Shown: positions 9,223-19,047, numbered from the stretch's first letter. The stretch: 64,000 bases of DNA from Belliella calami (GCF_022549695.1 NZ_JAKZGS010000016.1:32078-96077), one strand, 5' to 3'. The notes: generated by a model not told the origin, from the letters alone. Made by a program: numbers and translations.

Positions 9223-10515
9223 CTATTTGACCTCGATGATGTAGTAGTTTTTCTTTCCTTTCTGCACAAGAAGATATTTCTCTTGTAACAAAATCGCTTC
9301 GACAGGTGAATTGGGATCATTGATTTTCTCCTTGTTAATACTCACACCACCACCTTGGATCATTTTTCTGCCTTCACCTTTCGAAGGGAAAATGGCTTGG
9401 CCTGCTTTCTCAGCTAAAAGATCCAAAACAGTACCCGTGCTTTCTAAATCTGTTTTTGAAATCTGTACTTGCGGAACTCCATCAAAAACTTGTAAGAAAG
9501 TCCTTTCATCCAATGATGCTAAGTCCTCTGTTGAAGATTTCCCGAATAGGATTTCGGAAGCTTTGACTGCCATTTCGAAGTCTTGTTCACTATGAACCAT
9601 GATTGTCACCTGCTTTGCAATTTCTTTCTGTAAGGCACGTAGGTGCGGGGCTTCTTGATGCGCTTTTTCGATCTGCAAAATTGCCTCTTCGTCGAGGGTA
9701 GTGAATATTCTTATATACTTGGCAGCGTCTTCGTCTGAGACATTTAACCAAAACTGGTAAAATGCATAAGGCGATGTTTTCTCAGGATCAAGCCATACAG
9801 AACCTCCCTCGGTTTTCCCGAATTTGGTACCATCTGCTTTGGTGATCAAAGGCACAGTAAGGGCATAAGCAGATCCAGATCCCATTCTTCGGATCATTTC
9901 TGTCCCAGTTACTATATTTCCCCACTGATCTGAACCTCCGAGTTGGATGCTTACATTGTTGTTTTTCCAAAGATGATAGAAATCATACCCTTGGATCAAC
10001 TGATAAGTAAACTCTGTAAACGAAAGTCCATTTCCATCTTCCAGCCTTCTTTTTACTGAATCTTTGGCCATCATATAATTGACCGTGATGTGTTTTCCGA
10101 CATCTCTGATAAAATCCAAAAATGAAAAATCAGCCATCCAATCGTGATTGTTAACCAACTCAGCTTTATTTTCAGAACCCTGATTGAAGTCTAGAAATTT
10201 CCCCAACTGCCTTTTGATACAGGAGATATTGTGGTCTAAGGTTTCTTTATCCAATAGGTTTCTTTCTGCTGACTTGAAACTAGGATCACCAATCATACCA
10301 GTAGCTCCACCAACCAAAGCGAAAGGTTTGTGTCCTGCTCTTTGGAAGTGTAAAAGGGTCATTACACCAACCAAATGGCCGATATGCAAAGAATCTGCCG
10401 TTGGATCGAAACCTAGATATGCAGAAGCCATGCCTTTATTTAGGTGTTCTTCGATTTCTGGTGTCATGTCCTGAAGCATTCCTCTCCAGCGCAATTCTTC
10501 GATAAAGTTGTTCAT
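9223..10515 (-). CDS. tyrS: Tyrosyl-tRNA synthetase
   Basis: 430 residues from the ATG at 10515 ([12 protein letters not shown]), the start shared by the family; a longer frame to 10581 adds a non-conserved leader. Class I signature HIGH at 44-47, the KMSKS-equivalent KFGKT with [10 protein letters not shown] (about 230), the Tyr-binding [11 protein letters not shown], and a C-terminal S4 RNA-binding domain with [11 protein letters not shown]. Charges tRNA-Tyr in the cytoplasm. Single-gene unit, essential housekeeping. Confidence 0.95.
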   Translation of the reverse strand: MNNFIEELRWRGMLQDMTPEIEEHLNKGMASAYLGFDPTADSLHIGHLVGVMTLLHFQRAGHKPFALVGGATGMIGDPSFKSAERNLLDKETLDHNISCIKRQLGKFLDFNQGSENKAELVNNHDWMADFSFLDFIRDVGKHITVNYMMAKDSVKRRLEDGNGLSFTEFTYQLIQGYDFYHLWKNNNVSIQLGGSDQWGNIVTGTEMIRRMGSGSAYALTVPLITKADGTKFGKTEGGSVWLDPEKTSPYAFYQFWLNVSDEDAAKYIRIFTTLDEEAILQIEKAHQEAPHLRALQKEIAKQVTIMVHSEQDFEMAVKASEILFGKSSTEDLASLDERTFLQVFDGVPQVQISKTDLESTGTVLDLLAEKAGQAIFPSKGEGRKMIQGGGVSINKEKINDPNSPVEAILLQEKYLLVQKGKKNYYIIEVK

Positions 10516-10770
10516 TGTAATCAGTTTGTTGTTTTTTGAAGGTGCAAATATAGTATAATGTTTTTGGAAGCAAGCAAGCAACGATTCTCCATTTTTTCTT
10601 TTCCTATACTATTGAAATGTAAAACTATTTCGAAGCCATTCAACCTACTGAATAGTGAAAATAAATAGGATCTATGATGAAAATAGGAGGGATTATTGCT
10701 TATGTGAGAGTATTGTGATACATTTAGTCTCTTTATAAACATTGATCACCAATTACAAGAGCAATTCTAC

Positions 10771-11115
10771 ATGCATTCATTTTTTCTTTATTTGATGAGT
10801 GGCCTATATATTTTTGCTGGAGTAATGCATTTTCTAAAACCGAGAATGTTTCTTCGCATAATCCCACCTTACATTCCTTATCCGAAGATAATGAATTCAT
10901 TGGCAGGAGCTTTTGAAATTCTTTTTGGAATTTGTTTGTTGTTTCCTCTGACGAGGCAATATGCAGCTATTGGGATTATCATTTTATTGATAGCAGTTTT
11001 TCCTGCCAATCTTTATATGTATCAAAAAGGAGCGAAAGGAATACCAAAATGGGCCTTGCTGCTTCGACTGCCTTTACAATTAGCATTGATTGCTTGGGCT
11101 TATTTATATACTTAA
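10771..11115 (+). CDS. DoxX-like small membrane protein
   Basis: 114 residues, four hydrophobic helices (about 5-22, 38-58, 64-84, 93-113). It has the DoxX/MauE-like pattern GLYIFAGVMHFLKP at the start and a loop NLYMYQKG before the last helix. Members are often annotated as quinol oxidase subunit-like or DoxX proteins, but the function of stand-alone copies is unclear. It ends 13 bp before the likely start of the DEAD-box helicase, so the two may be co-transcribed. Confidence 0.8.
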   Translation: MHSFFLYLMSGLYIFAGVMHFLKPRMFLRIIPPYIPYPKIMNSLAGAFEILFGICLLFPLTRQYAAIGIIILLIAVFPANLYMYQKGAKGIPKWALLLRLPLQLALIAWAYLYT

Positions 11116-11128
11116 AATCACTATAGTT

Positions 11129-12544
11129 TTGAATTTCAATAGTTTTAATTTTGAGGCGTCATTACAAGAAGGACTTGACGCCATGGGTTTTGAAAAGCCA
11201 ACACCCGTACAAGAAATGGCAATCCCAATTATTTTAGAGGGAAAAGATATCATCGCTTGTGCACAAACAGGTACAGGGAAGACAGCAGCATTTATCCTAC
11301 CAGTCTTGAATAAAATCGCAAAATTGGGAGATAGCAAGCTTAATACTTTGGTGTTGGCACCTACTCGCGAACTTGCGATACAGATTGATCAGCAGATTCA
11401 GGGTTTTGCATACTTTTTGGGAATCAGTTCGATTTCGATCTATGGAGGAGGAGATGGCTTGGTCTGGGAACAGCAGAAGCGGGCTTTGGAACAAGGTGCT
11501 GAAATAGTCGTGGCTACACCCGGTAGACTGATCGCTTTGTTGGCAGGTGGAAAAATCAACCTCGATAGTTTGAAGCATTTGATCTTGGATGAAGCTGACA
11601 GAATGCTCGACATGGGTTTTTCAGATGACTTGCTCACCATTGTGAATTATCTCCCAAAGGATAGGCAGACAATTTTGTTTTCTGCCACAATGCCTCCTAA
11701 AATCAGACAGTTTTCCAAAAAGCTTCTGAATAATCCTGAAGAAGTAAGTTTGTCTTTGGGCAAAACTGCAGAAGGTGTTACACAAGCAGCATATCTAGCA
11801 TATGATACGCAAAAAGAAGATTTGGTAAAACATATCCTAAGGCAGAAAGAGTACGAGGCTGTGATCATTTTTGCATCTACAAAGGACAAAGTAAAAAGCC
11901 TTTTCAAAGTATTGAAAAAAGATTTTGAAGTAGAAGCTTTTCATTCTGACTTAGAGCAAGTTGAGCGTGAACAGATCATGTCAAGATTTAAGAATAGGGC
12001 ATTGAGGGTTTTGGTTGGAACCGATATTATTTCCAGAGGAATCGATGTGGTGGGAATCGAGTTGGTAATCAACTTTGATACGCCAAATGATCCAGAAGAT
12101 TATGTCCACAGAGTTGGTAGAACAGCAAGAGCCGATAGCAAAGGAGAAGCGATCACTTTTGTCAATGAAAAAGACAAATTCAAATTCAGTAGGATAGAAG
12201 GCCTAATTGGAATGGAAATAGAAAAACTTCCTTTGCCAGAAGGTTTTGAATCAGGTCCAAGCTATTCATCTTCAGCGAGCGCCAAGCCGAAAAGTGATTT
12301 TAAGAAAGGTAAAAAGCCTGCAAGTCATGGAAACAAATCTTCCAATCATCCAAAATCTGATCATAAACCACATAGAAAACCGAGGGAAAATACAGCTCAA
12401 CCACATGTAGTCAAAGATCAGGAGAACCCAGAAACACAAGGTGGCTTCAAGCCAAGGCAGAACCCTAAAGTGGAAAAAAGTCCTGAGTTTGATCAGAAAC
12501 CGAAAGAATCAAAGTTCGGCTCTAGAAAAAATGTGGTTGATTAA
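11129..12544 (+). CDS. DEAD-box ATP-dependent RNA helicase (RhlE-like)
   Basis: About 471 residues from a TTG at 11129, chosen because homologues begin with the NFNSFNF-type segment right after the start; the frame also runs back to a TTG at 11090, inside the DoxX-like gene. Motifs in order: Q motif GFEKPTPVQ, I AQTGTGKT, Ia PTRELA, Ib TPGR, II DEAD, III SAT, V TDIISRGIDV, VI HRVGRTARA. After the helicase core (about 375 residues) comes a basic low-complexity tail rich in Lys, Pro, Ser and His, typical of RNA-binding tails in Bacteroidota RhlE proteins. Roles in ribosome assembly or RNA turnover are inferred from the family. Confidence 0.92.
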   Translation: MNFNSFNFEASLQEGLDAMGFEKPTPVQEMAIPIILEGKDIIACAQTGTGKTAAFILPVLNKIAKLGDSKLNTLVLAPTRELAIQIDQQIQGFAYFLGISSISIYGGGDGLVWEQQKRALEQGAEIVVATPGRLIALLAGGKINLDSLKHLILDEADRMLDMGFSDDLLTIVNYLPKDRQTILFSATMPPKIRQFSKKLLNNPEEVSLSLGKTAEGVTQAAYLAYDTQKEDLVKHILRQKEYEAVIIFASTKDKVKSLFKVLKKDFEVEAFHSDLEQVEREQIMSRFKNRALRVLVGTDIISRGIDVVGIELVINFDTPNDPEDYVHRVGRTARADSKGEAITFVNEKDKFKFSRIEGLIGMEIEKLPLPEGFESGPSYSSSASAKPKSDFKKGKKPASHGNKSSNHPKSDHKPHRKPRENTAQPHVVKDQENPETQGGFKPRQNPKVEKSPEFDQKPKESKFGSRKNVVD

Positions 12545-12568
12545 ATCCACATTTAATTGATATAAATT

Positions 12569-12610
12569 TGTCCTTTAAGTCACTTCTTGAATACTTGAAG
12601 GACATTTTTT
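12569..12610 (+). terminator. Rho-independent terminator of the DEAD-box gene
   Basis: TGTCCTTTAAGT (12569-12580) pairs with ACTTGAAGGACA (12593-12604) with one mismatch and is followed directly by six T. It starts 24 bp after the helicase stop. Confidence 0.8.
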
Positions 12611-12648
12611 GTATCAATTGATGATTTTTCCTTGGAAATTTAATTTAG

Positions 12649-13332
12649 TTATGACTTCAATTTATCTGCTAGAGCATCATAAAAACTACTGCTAACTGGA
12701 GCTGTTTTGTTTTCAAGTGTAACTTGATGTTTTTCTATTTTTTGAATCTTTTGAGTATTGATCACGAACGATCTATGGGTTTTGACAAAGTGGGAGGGAA
12801 GAAGCTTTTCTGTTTCTGCCAAAGTCATTCTGCTGAGAATTTTTTCTTTGGCAAGGTGGAAATTAACATAATTGCCATTTGCTTCGCAAAAAAGAAGCTC
12901 TTCAAAACTGATTTTCACTTGTTCGTAACCTGTTTTTATAAAAATAAAGCTATTTGACTGGTTCTGCCCATTTTTAAGTTCGAAGAGTTCTTGGGCTTTC
13001 TGACAAGATTTCAAAAATCGACTTAGGTTGAAAGGTTTTAATAGATAATCTATAGCATCCAGTTCAAAACTTTTGACAGCATGCTCAGAATATGCGGTTG
13101 TAAATACCACCATACTGTCTTTGGGAATCAACGTGGCCAATTCCAAACCAGAAATATCAGGCATCTTGATATCCAAAAAGATCAAATTTACTTGATTGGT
13201 TTTAAGGTATTCTAGAGCTTTGATGGCATCTGTAAATGTTTCTTTAAGCACAACAAACGGAACCTTGGAAGCGTGGTTTTTCACGACTTCCAAAGCCATT
13301 GGTTCGTCGTCTATAGCGATAGCTGTTAGCAT
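12649..13332 (-). CDS. LytTR-family response regulator
   Basis: 227 residues. Receiver domain (1-120) with acidic IDDEP, phosphoacceptor Asp54 in FLDIKMPDISG, Thr in FTTAYS and Lys in LLKPFN. The C-terminal LytTR DNA-binding domain (about 125-225) has the KTGYEQVKISFEELLFCEANGNY and KTHRSFVIN patterns. It pairs with the LytS-type kinase at 13882-15288 on the same strand, but 549 bp of repeat-rich DNA separates them. LytTR regulators bind direct repeats upstream of target genes; no target is evident here. Confidence 0.92.
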   Translation of the reverse strand: MLTAIAIDDEPMALEVVKNHASKVPFVVLKETFTDAIKALEYLKTNQVNLIFLDIKMPDISGLELATLIPKDSMVVFTTAYSEHAVKSFELDAIDYLLKPFNLSRFLKSCQKAQELFELKNGQNQSNSFIFIKTGYEQVKISFEELLFCEANGNYVNFHLAKEKILSRMTLAETEKLLPSHFVKTHRSFVINTQKIQKIEKHQVTLENKTAPVSSSFYDALADKLKS

Positions 13333-13881
13333 TCAATTTTTGATTTTAGAAGGTAGATTTTAGATTTAGTTGGAAACAATTTTCAAAGGTGGATTGGAAG
13401 ATTGAGGGGGAATGGTTGGAATGTTTTAAAGTTGGAAAGTTTAAAGGTTTTGAGAGCTTGGAAGAACTTATCCGCCGTGGTGGATTGGAAGATTATAAGA
13501 ATTTGTCCGTTGTGTTGGATTGGAATATTGGTATCTGATAGGTCTTTCTAGTTTTTTAATTGTGTTCCTTTAATCCTTGTCTAGTCCTGAAAATAGTTGA
13601 CATTTTTTCTTACAAATAGTAGAGTTCAACCCGCTTCGGGGTTGTTGCTCTTAAACATCCTCGTTATTCACCGCATTTCATACGGGGATATTTAAGGTTT
13701 AACCCCTTTCGGGGTTGTGTTTTCTGAATCCACATTAATCCTCAGATTGCGACCCAGAGTTACTTAAAGTTTACCCCCCGTACCGATAGCTATTGGTAGG
13801 GGACAGGCACTTCTTGGTTTCATCTTGTTATACATCTTACTTGTCTCATGTCTCACATCTCATATCTCATTTTTCTCGCTT
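13333..13881. repeat. Decayed repeat-rich spacer splitting the LytS/LytTR pair
   Basis: No gene is seen. The left part holds several imperfect copies of TGGATTGGAAGATT (near 13390, 13482 and 13518). Then come two look-alike hairpins, CAACCC..GGGTTG at 13627-13644 and AACCCC..GGGGTT at 13701-13716, both with short pyrimidine-rich loops. A further palindrome around TACCGATAGCTATTGGTA lies near 13780-13800. The right end (about 13820-13872) is a run of TCTCAT/ACATCT-type short repeats next to the kinase stop codon. Confidence 0.7.
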
Positions 13882-15288
13882 CTAAAGCTTAATACTCAAA
13901 TGTACAAAATACTCAAGATCATTTTCTCTTACTATCAAATCGTGCTTTTCTGGATAGAGGATTTTAAGTCTTTGTTTGACATTTTCTAAGCCTATTCCGG
14001 ATGATTTCCGCTCAGGATCCTCTTCGTTGCTGCGATGTATGCTGTTATTGACATCCAAATGTACTGATCCATCTAGGCAACGTAAACTTATTTTGATCCA
14101 TGATTTTTTCTGAAAACTGATACCATGTTTGAAGGCATTCTCTACAAATGGAATTAATAACATGGGTGCAATTTGGCCAGGACAATTTTCCTCGTTGTGG
14201 CTAAAGACAATTTCTACATTTTCTTGGTCTTTGAGTCTTAGGTTTTGAAGATCTACATAATTTACCAAGTATTCCTTTTCCCTCATTACAGGAATTTGGT
14301 CTTGATTGTTTTCATGAAGCATGAAGCGCATCATGTCGCCAAGCTTTTGGATTCCTTCTGCAGTATTTTCAGCATTTTCATGCAATGCATTTCCGTAAAG
14401 TGTGTTCAATGCATTGAATAGAAAATGTGGGTTGATCTGGGAACGAAGAAAGGAGAGGTCTGCTGTACTGCGATCTACTTTTGTACTGAGTGTATTTATT
14501 TGACTAAGAAAGCTATCGTATTTTTTGAAGAAAATATTAGAAATTGGAAATAAAATAACCATAATACAAAATATAATCATTATCCCAGGAACTAGAAACT
14601 CACTATCACCTTTTGCAATGGAAAAGAATATAAAAAATCCAGCAATAATAATAATTAGAAATACGTAGAATGCTGTAGCTTCACCTTTTCTACCTTGTTT
14701 TTTCAAATCATAAATCAGGAAGTAATTGTAAAGTATAAGCCCAAGAATACATGGTACAATGACAACAAACAAAATGGCTATGGCTTCGCCAGCTATTCCT
14801 TGAAACTGAAGGAGGAATATGACCACAAATATATATATCAAAACAAAGCGAAGGATATTGTAAGGTTTGAAATCTTTGCTTTTATCAGTCAATAAGATTT
14901 GATTTAGAATGTAAATAATGGCTCCATATCCTGCATAGATAGCAATGGAATTGAAGTAAAATGGCATCAAAAAGTCGGAACTAAAATTAGCACCTACTGA
15001 AAATGCACCTATGGAAATAAAAGATCCAAAAAAGGTTAAAATTGAATAAATGATTAATTTAGATTTTTTTCCATCTTCTAGGAAATTTGGGAATATCTTC
15101 ATGTGGAAAAAGTAGAAGGATGCCAAAAATATCAGAGGAATAAAAATTTTGGCAAAATATATCATACTTTGATTGTAATTCAGATTGAATGTGTGTGTTG
15201 AAACCACATTGGAAAGGATGATACTCACAAAAAGGAAGGTAACTACCCACCACTCGATTTGTCTAAATGGTAAAACTCTGTCTTTCAT
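13882..15288 (-). CDS. LytS-type sensor histidine kinase
   Basis: 468 residues. The first 255 residues hold about seven or eight hydrophobic helices. A short coiled linker (about 258-275) leads to the His_kinase domain with QINPHFLFNALN (His288), then the ATPase part with IPFVENAFKHG and GIGLENVKQRL. It phosphorylates a LytTR regulator, here most likely the protein at 12649-13332. The ATG at 15286-15288 overlaps the stop of a 55-residue peptide gene (ATGA), indicating translational coupling. Confidence 0.9.
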   Translation of the reverse strand: MKDRVLPFRQIEWWVVTFLFVSIILSNVVSTHTFNLNYNQSMIYFAKIFIPLIFLASFYFFHMKIFPNFLEDGKKSKLIIYSILTFFGSFISIGAFSVGANFSSDFLMPFYFNSIAIYAGYGAIIYILNQILLTDKSKDFKPYNILRFVLIYIFVVIFLLQFQGIAGEAIAILFVVIVPCILGLILYNYFLIYDLKKQGRKGEATAFYVFLIIIIAGFFIFFSIAKGDSEFLVPGIMIIFCIMVILFPISNIFFKKYDSFLSQINTLSTKVDRSTADLSFLRSQINPHFLFNALNTLYGNALHENAENTAEGIQKLGDMMRFMLHENNQDQIPVMREKEYLVNYVDLQNLRLKDQENVEIVFSHNEENCPGQIAPMLLIPFVENAFKHGISFQKKSWIKISLRCLDGSVHLDVNNSIHRSNEEDPERKSSGIGLENVKQRLKILYPEKHDLIVRENDLEYFVHLSIKL

Positions 15289-15452
15289 AATTTATTGAAT
15301 ATAGTGTCTGTTGATTGAATTGAAGTAGAATCTATGGTAATATTTTCCAATTTGTTTTTTTCAATTTCACTTTCCTTTTTTGCAAAAAGGATGAAATTGT
15401 AAAGCAATCCTGTAAATATCAAGAAGTAGTAGATTCGTTTATTCTTTTTCAT
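15285..15452 (-). CDS. 55-residue membrane peptide coupled to the sensor kinase
   Basis: A reading frame from the ATG at 15452 to a TGA at 15285-15287, sharing four bases with the start of the LytS-type kinase. It begins MKKNKRIYYFLIFTGLLYNF, giving a basic N-terminus and one hydrophobic helix (about 7-24), then a charged and Ser/Thr-rich outer part ending SIQSTDTIFNKL. It could be a single-pass membrane peptide that modulates the kinase, or a leader that opens the kinase start site. Support is the ATGA overlap and sensible membrane topology; the family is not recognised. Confidence 0.6.
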   Translation of the reverse strand: MKKNKRIYYFLIFTGLLYNFILFAKKESEIEKNKLENITIDSTSIQSTDTIFNKL

Positions 15453-15878
15453 TGCTCAAAAATTAGTATGACACAAGAATAAGAGAACTCTTAAAATCTG
15501 GCAAAAAAATGTGATGAAGTAGGGGGATTTAGGGATGGATTTGATGATATGTTAATTGATTTTGCTTTCTACAAAATTTTTGAAAATGATAAAATCATTT
15601 TGATTAACCATTGCAGATTTTGGAATCCATATATTCCTCTCGGATTTATTTGTAATCAGGTTTCTTTATTTGAATAAATCTCAATTACTTTCAAATTGAC
15701 AATTAGAAATTTATTAATAAATTATTTTCACAAAACCCTTATCCCTAAAAGTTTAAAAAAGAACTTGTTCGACTTACCAAATTTAAACCTTAAAACTTCT
15801 TTGTTTTACAATCTTAAAGCCTTAGTTTGGTGAGCAGGATAAGTTCATTCAATATTAAAATTTTCTAATCTTCAATCC
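15453..15878. other. AT-rich intergenic region
   Basis: 426 bp between the small peptide gene and the dienelactone hydrolase. It must contain the promoter of the minus-strand signalling operon, but no clear TAnnTTTG element, terminator or gene could be assigned. Confidence 0.5.
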
Positions 15879-16766
15879 CTAAACCAGCTTTTCCCTAAAA
15901 AACTTCACTGTTCTTTCCCATGCTAATTTTGCACCTGCTTCGTCATATCTTGGCGTAGAATGATTATGGAATCCATGATTAAGATCTTTGTAAAAATGTA
16001 CTTCATAAGATTTGCCATGCTTATCCAATGCTTCTTTGTAAGCTTCCCATCCAGCATTTACCCTTGTATCCAATTCTGCAAAATGTAATTGTAGAGGAGC
16101 ATTGATCGAAGGTACATCTTCTTCACTGGCTTGACCTCCATAATATGGAACAGCAGCCTTGAGCTCAGGAACACGGACAGCCATCATATTTGAAATCCAA
16201 CCACCAAAACAAAACCCGACTACCCCAATGTTTCCATTGCAATCAGGATGATTTTTTAATGTTTCGAATGCAGCAATAAAATCTTCCAACATTTCATCTC
16301 TATTTCTTTTGGCTTGCATAGTCCTACCTTCATCATCTGTGCCTGGATATCCGCCAAATGGTGTCAAAGCATCAGGAGCTATGGCAATAAACCCATCAAG
16401 AGCACACTGATGTGCTACATCTTCTATATATGGATTAAGTCCTCTATTTTCATGGACGACAACTATGCCAGGGAGTTTGCCAGTCATGCCAGCTGGCTTT
16501 GTCAAAAGAGCTTTCATCTCACCAGCTCCTTTTGGGGAGTCATAATTGATATATTCAGCATCAAATCGTTTATCACCAATCTCAAAACGCTTTGCTTGAA
16601 CATAATTTGGCATCAAAAAACTCATTAAAGCAGACAAAGTTACTCCACCTGCAGTATAAAGAGAAAGTCGTTCCACAAATTGTCTTCTATCTATCTTGCT
16701 ATGTACATATTCATCATATATGTCAAATACATCTTGGCTGATATCTTCCTTCTTGATTGGTTTCAT
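15879..16766 (-). CDS. Dienelactone hydrolase family protein with Tat-like leader
   Basis: 295 residues. The N-terminus has a twin-arginine stretch RRQFVERL (Arg27-Arg28) followed by a hydrophobic helix (about 37-52), suggesting Tat export, although the segment before the arginines is long and the hydrophobic part could act as an anchor. The alpha/beta-hydrolase domain has the family's Cys nucleophile Cys186 in GFCFGG, Asp233 in ELDTRV and His264 in NHGFHN. The usual reaction is hydrolysis of dienelactone or other esters; the real substrate is unknown. Stand-alone gene. Confidence 0.88.
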   Translation of the reverse strand: MKPIKKEDISQDVFDIYDEYVHSKIDRRQFVERLSLYTAGGVTLSALMSFLMPNYVQAKRFEIGDKRFDAEYINYDSPKGAGEMKALLTKPAGMTGKLPGIVVVHENRGLNPYIEDVAHQCALDGFIAIAPDALTPFGGYPGTDDEGRTMQAKRNRDEMLEDFIAAFETLKNHPDCNGNIGVVGFCFGGWISNMMAVRVPELKAAVPYYGGQASEEDVPSINAPLQLHFAELDTRVNAGWEAYKEALDKHGKSYEVHFYKDLNHGFHNHSTPRYDEAGAKLAWERTVKFFREKLV

Positions 16767-16923
16767 CTTTTTGCTTTTATGTTTTTGGTTTCTTTAAAAA
16801 TTCTAATGCTTTGAACTTACTGAATTACAATACATAAATTAGTTAATTTGTTTTGAGAAGTTTCAATAAATATATCAATGGAAAAAAAGCCATTTAAATA
16901 TGTCCAAATCATCAATTAATGAA

Positions 16924-18339
16924 TTATTCAGATTTGTTTTTCACAACCTTGCCGTCCTTGATGATTACAGAAAACTTATCTTCATACTGGGAAAGAATTC
17001 CAATATTCTCAAGTGGATTGCCATCTATCAAAATCATATCGGCTAACGCACCTTCTTCAATTAATCCTAATTTTCCGGAGTATGGACTTCTTAATCCCGA
17101 AAGCGCTAATAATTGGGCATTGTCATGGGTTACCATTTTTAAGATTTCATAAGGTGTAAACCATTTTTCCAATTTCACAATGTAGTCATTTTGGGTATCC
17201 ATCAATGAAGGTTCGAATAGAAAATCTGTTCCCCATGCGAGTTTCATTTTTAATTTTTTGGCAAGAGGCCAAATCACTTGTTGACCTTGCAAGACAGGAG
17301 CTCGCTTGATGATTCTACTTTCATCCATGTCAGGTGTGTTATCTACCAATCTTTGAGTACTAAGCCAGACACCTTTTCTTTTCATCAGTTTCAAGGTTTT
17401 TTTATCCAAAAGTTGGCCATGTTCCACACATTTGACTCCTGCTTTTATAGCTCTTTGCACAGCTCGGTTGGTATATGCATGGACAGTCACATAGGTTCCC
17501 CAATCTTCTGCGGCTTCAACAGCAGCTTTCATTTCATCGAAAGTATATTGAGTCACATCCAAAGGATCGTAAGCTGAAGAAGTACCACCTCCAGCCATAA
17601 TTTTGATTTGACTGGCTCCATCACGCAAATTTTCTCTTACTGCTGTCAATACTTCATCTCTACCGTCAGCAATAAATGTGGCTCCGAGAGCTTCAGCCCG
17701 CGAGATTGGTCCAAAAAACCTGCGTGATTTTTCATGAGGCAATCTCATATCTCCATGGCCAGAAGTCTGACTGATAGTTGCTCCAGAAGGCCATATCCTT
17801 GGACCTGATATTTGTCCTTCATCAATGGCTTTCTTCAGAGGGAAGATTGGCCCACCTGCATCTCGAACTGAGGTGAAGCCACGAAGAAGCATGTTTTCGG
17901 ATTGAGTGGACACATTTTTGAAAATAATATCTTCTCCTAGGTCAGGAGATGCCATTTGAAGCATCGAAAGGGATCCGAAGATCATATGAACGTGTACATC
18001 AATCAAACCAGGAATTATCGTCTTTCCAGTTCCATCTATCAAAATCACATTTTCTCCAACTGTGATAGGGTCTACTGAAATCTTTGTAATCTTATTTCCT
18101 TCGATCAATATGTTTCTTTTCAAAAGTAGATTTTTACTTTTCCCATCAAAAATATCTACATCTTGAAATACTATAGCTTGAGATTTCTCTGATTGAATTG
18201 CAAAAGAAATGTTAGAGGCAAAAAAGGTTAAGAACACGGTAATAATGAACTTTATAAAGTCATTTTTCGTCCAAAAACTAGATTGGCTTTTATTTATCAC
18301 TGAAAAATATTTTGGTTGGTAAGTAAATGTTTTTTGCAT
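16924..18339 (-). CDS. Exported metal-dependent amidohydrolase (imidazolonepropionase/prolidase-like)
   Basis: 471 residues. A long basic N-terminus is followed by a hydrophobic signal segment (about 29-48), so the protein is probably exported. Amidohydrolase features: GLIDVHVHM with metal ligands His116 and His118, later ligands in VTVHAYT and CVEHGQ, and Asp in AWGTDF. The C-terminal strand pair (ADMILIDGNPLENI, IIKDGKVV) is the standard beta-sandwich end. Relatives include Xaa-Pro/Xaa-Arg dipeptidases; substrate not known. The 157 bp downstream gap shows nothing notable. Confidence 0.9.
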   Translation of the reverse strand: MQKTFTYQPKYFSVINKSQSSFWTKNDFIKFIITVFLTFFASNISFAIQSEKSQAIVFQDVDIFDGKSKNLLLKRNILIEGNKITKISVDPITVGENVILIDGTGKTIIPGLIDVHVHMIFGSLSMLQMASPDLGEDIIFKNVSTQSENMLLRGFTSVRDAGGPIFPLKKAIDEGQISGPRIWPSGATISQTSGHGDMRLPHEKSRRFFGPISRAEALGATFIADGRDEVLTAVRENLRDGASQIKIMAGGGTSSAYDPLDVTQYTFDEMKAAVEAAEDWGTYVTVHAYTNRAVQRAIKAGVKCVEHGQLLDKKTLKLMKRKGVWLSTQRLVDNTPDMDESRIIKRAPVLQGQQVIWPLAKKLKMKLAWGTDFLFEPSLMDTQNDYIVKLEKWFTPYEILKMVTHDNAQLLALSGLRSPYSGKLGLIEEGALADMILIDGNPLENIGILSQYEDKFSVIIKDGKVVKNKSE

Positions 18340-18365
18340 GTTTAGGGGTGATTTGAAGACAAAGT

Positions 18366-18649
18366 CTAAGTCAATTTTGTAACTATTTTTTCAATTGTAT
18401 TTAAATTTTGCGTTGTTATATCTTTTCCAAATAGCTTTTCCAATATTTCCATTCCTTTTGATTTTCAAGCGTTTTTAAATTTTTTTCTTGACTTTCAAAG
18501 ATTACATTTCCCGAATTTAAGATGGTAATGATGCTTGAAAACCCCATTTGGTTTAGTAAAAAACTAAGTTCTTTCATTGGAACCTTATGATGCCCACCGA
18601 CATTTATTCCTAGAATGAATGCAATAAATCTATTTAAGTTTATATTCAT
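18366..18649 (-). pseudogene. DUF1697 protein, frameshifted and truncated
   Basis: The frame from 18649 encodes 77 residues with the DUF1697 N-terminus: RFIAFILGINVGGHHKVPM, then SSIITILNSGNVIFES. The family is usually about 180 residues. After about residue 62 the reading changes to a lysine/tryptophan-rich run and stops at 18416, whereas a neighbouring frame continues plausibly as MEILEKLFGKDITTQNLNTI to a stop at 18366-18368. A frameshift near 18460 plus loss of the C-terminal half therefore best explains it. Confidence 0.7.
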
Positions 18650-18658
18650 TGAACTAGC

Positions 18659-18840
18659 TTATAACCTATCCAGTTTGCTTTTTCTTTTGATCAAGTTTTT
18701 GTAATCCCATTGGATTTCAGCTTTCATTTTTTCTAAGACATTTGTGTTCCTAATGGCCACATGTTTCTGGCAAAGTCCATAAAGGTGCCTCTTTTATCAG
18801 GATCTTGTTCGCTTACTTTTGGTTTAAATTCCTTTTCCAT
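18659..18840 (-). pseudogene. Decayed small gene of unknown family
   Basis: From an ATG at 18840 the frame reads MEKEFKPKVSEQDPDKRGTF and stops after about 36 residues. A second frame then carries on as VAIRNTNVLEKMKAEIQWDY with a charged C-terminus, ending at 18659-18661. Together they would make one ~60-residue basic protein interrupted by a single frameshift near 18750. It sits next to the DUF1697 remnant, so this stretch looks like eroding DNA. Family not recognised. The 200 bp beyond it, up to 19047, holds nothing identifiable. Confidence 0.4.
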
Positions 18841-19047
18841 GATATTAAGCTAATCATTTTTTAGGTTTTCGACAATGTATCAAAATATATATATTGGTTT
18901 TTAAATGATTCAGCATAATAAATGCTTTAAAATCTATACGCTGCTTTCAAGATGTTAGGACTTTAGATATTTAGTATATGGATTTTAAAAAACCTTAACC
19001 ACCCCTTACACCAATCCACACAATGACTTACGCAATAGATAAACTCA

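Noticed and set aside
9223..10581. Longer tyrS frame starting at 10581
   Set aside because: The extra 22 residues are not of the TyrRS family and the ATG at 10515 matches the expected N-terminus.
10521..10742. 73-codon frame on the minus strand between tyrS and the DoxX-like gene
   Set aside because: Overlaps the tyrS promoter region, has no recognisable features, and the composition is that of intergenic DNA.
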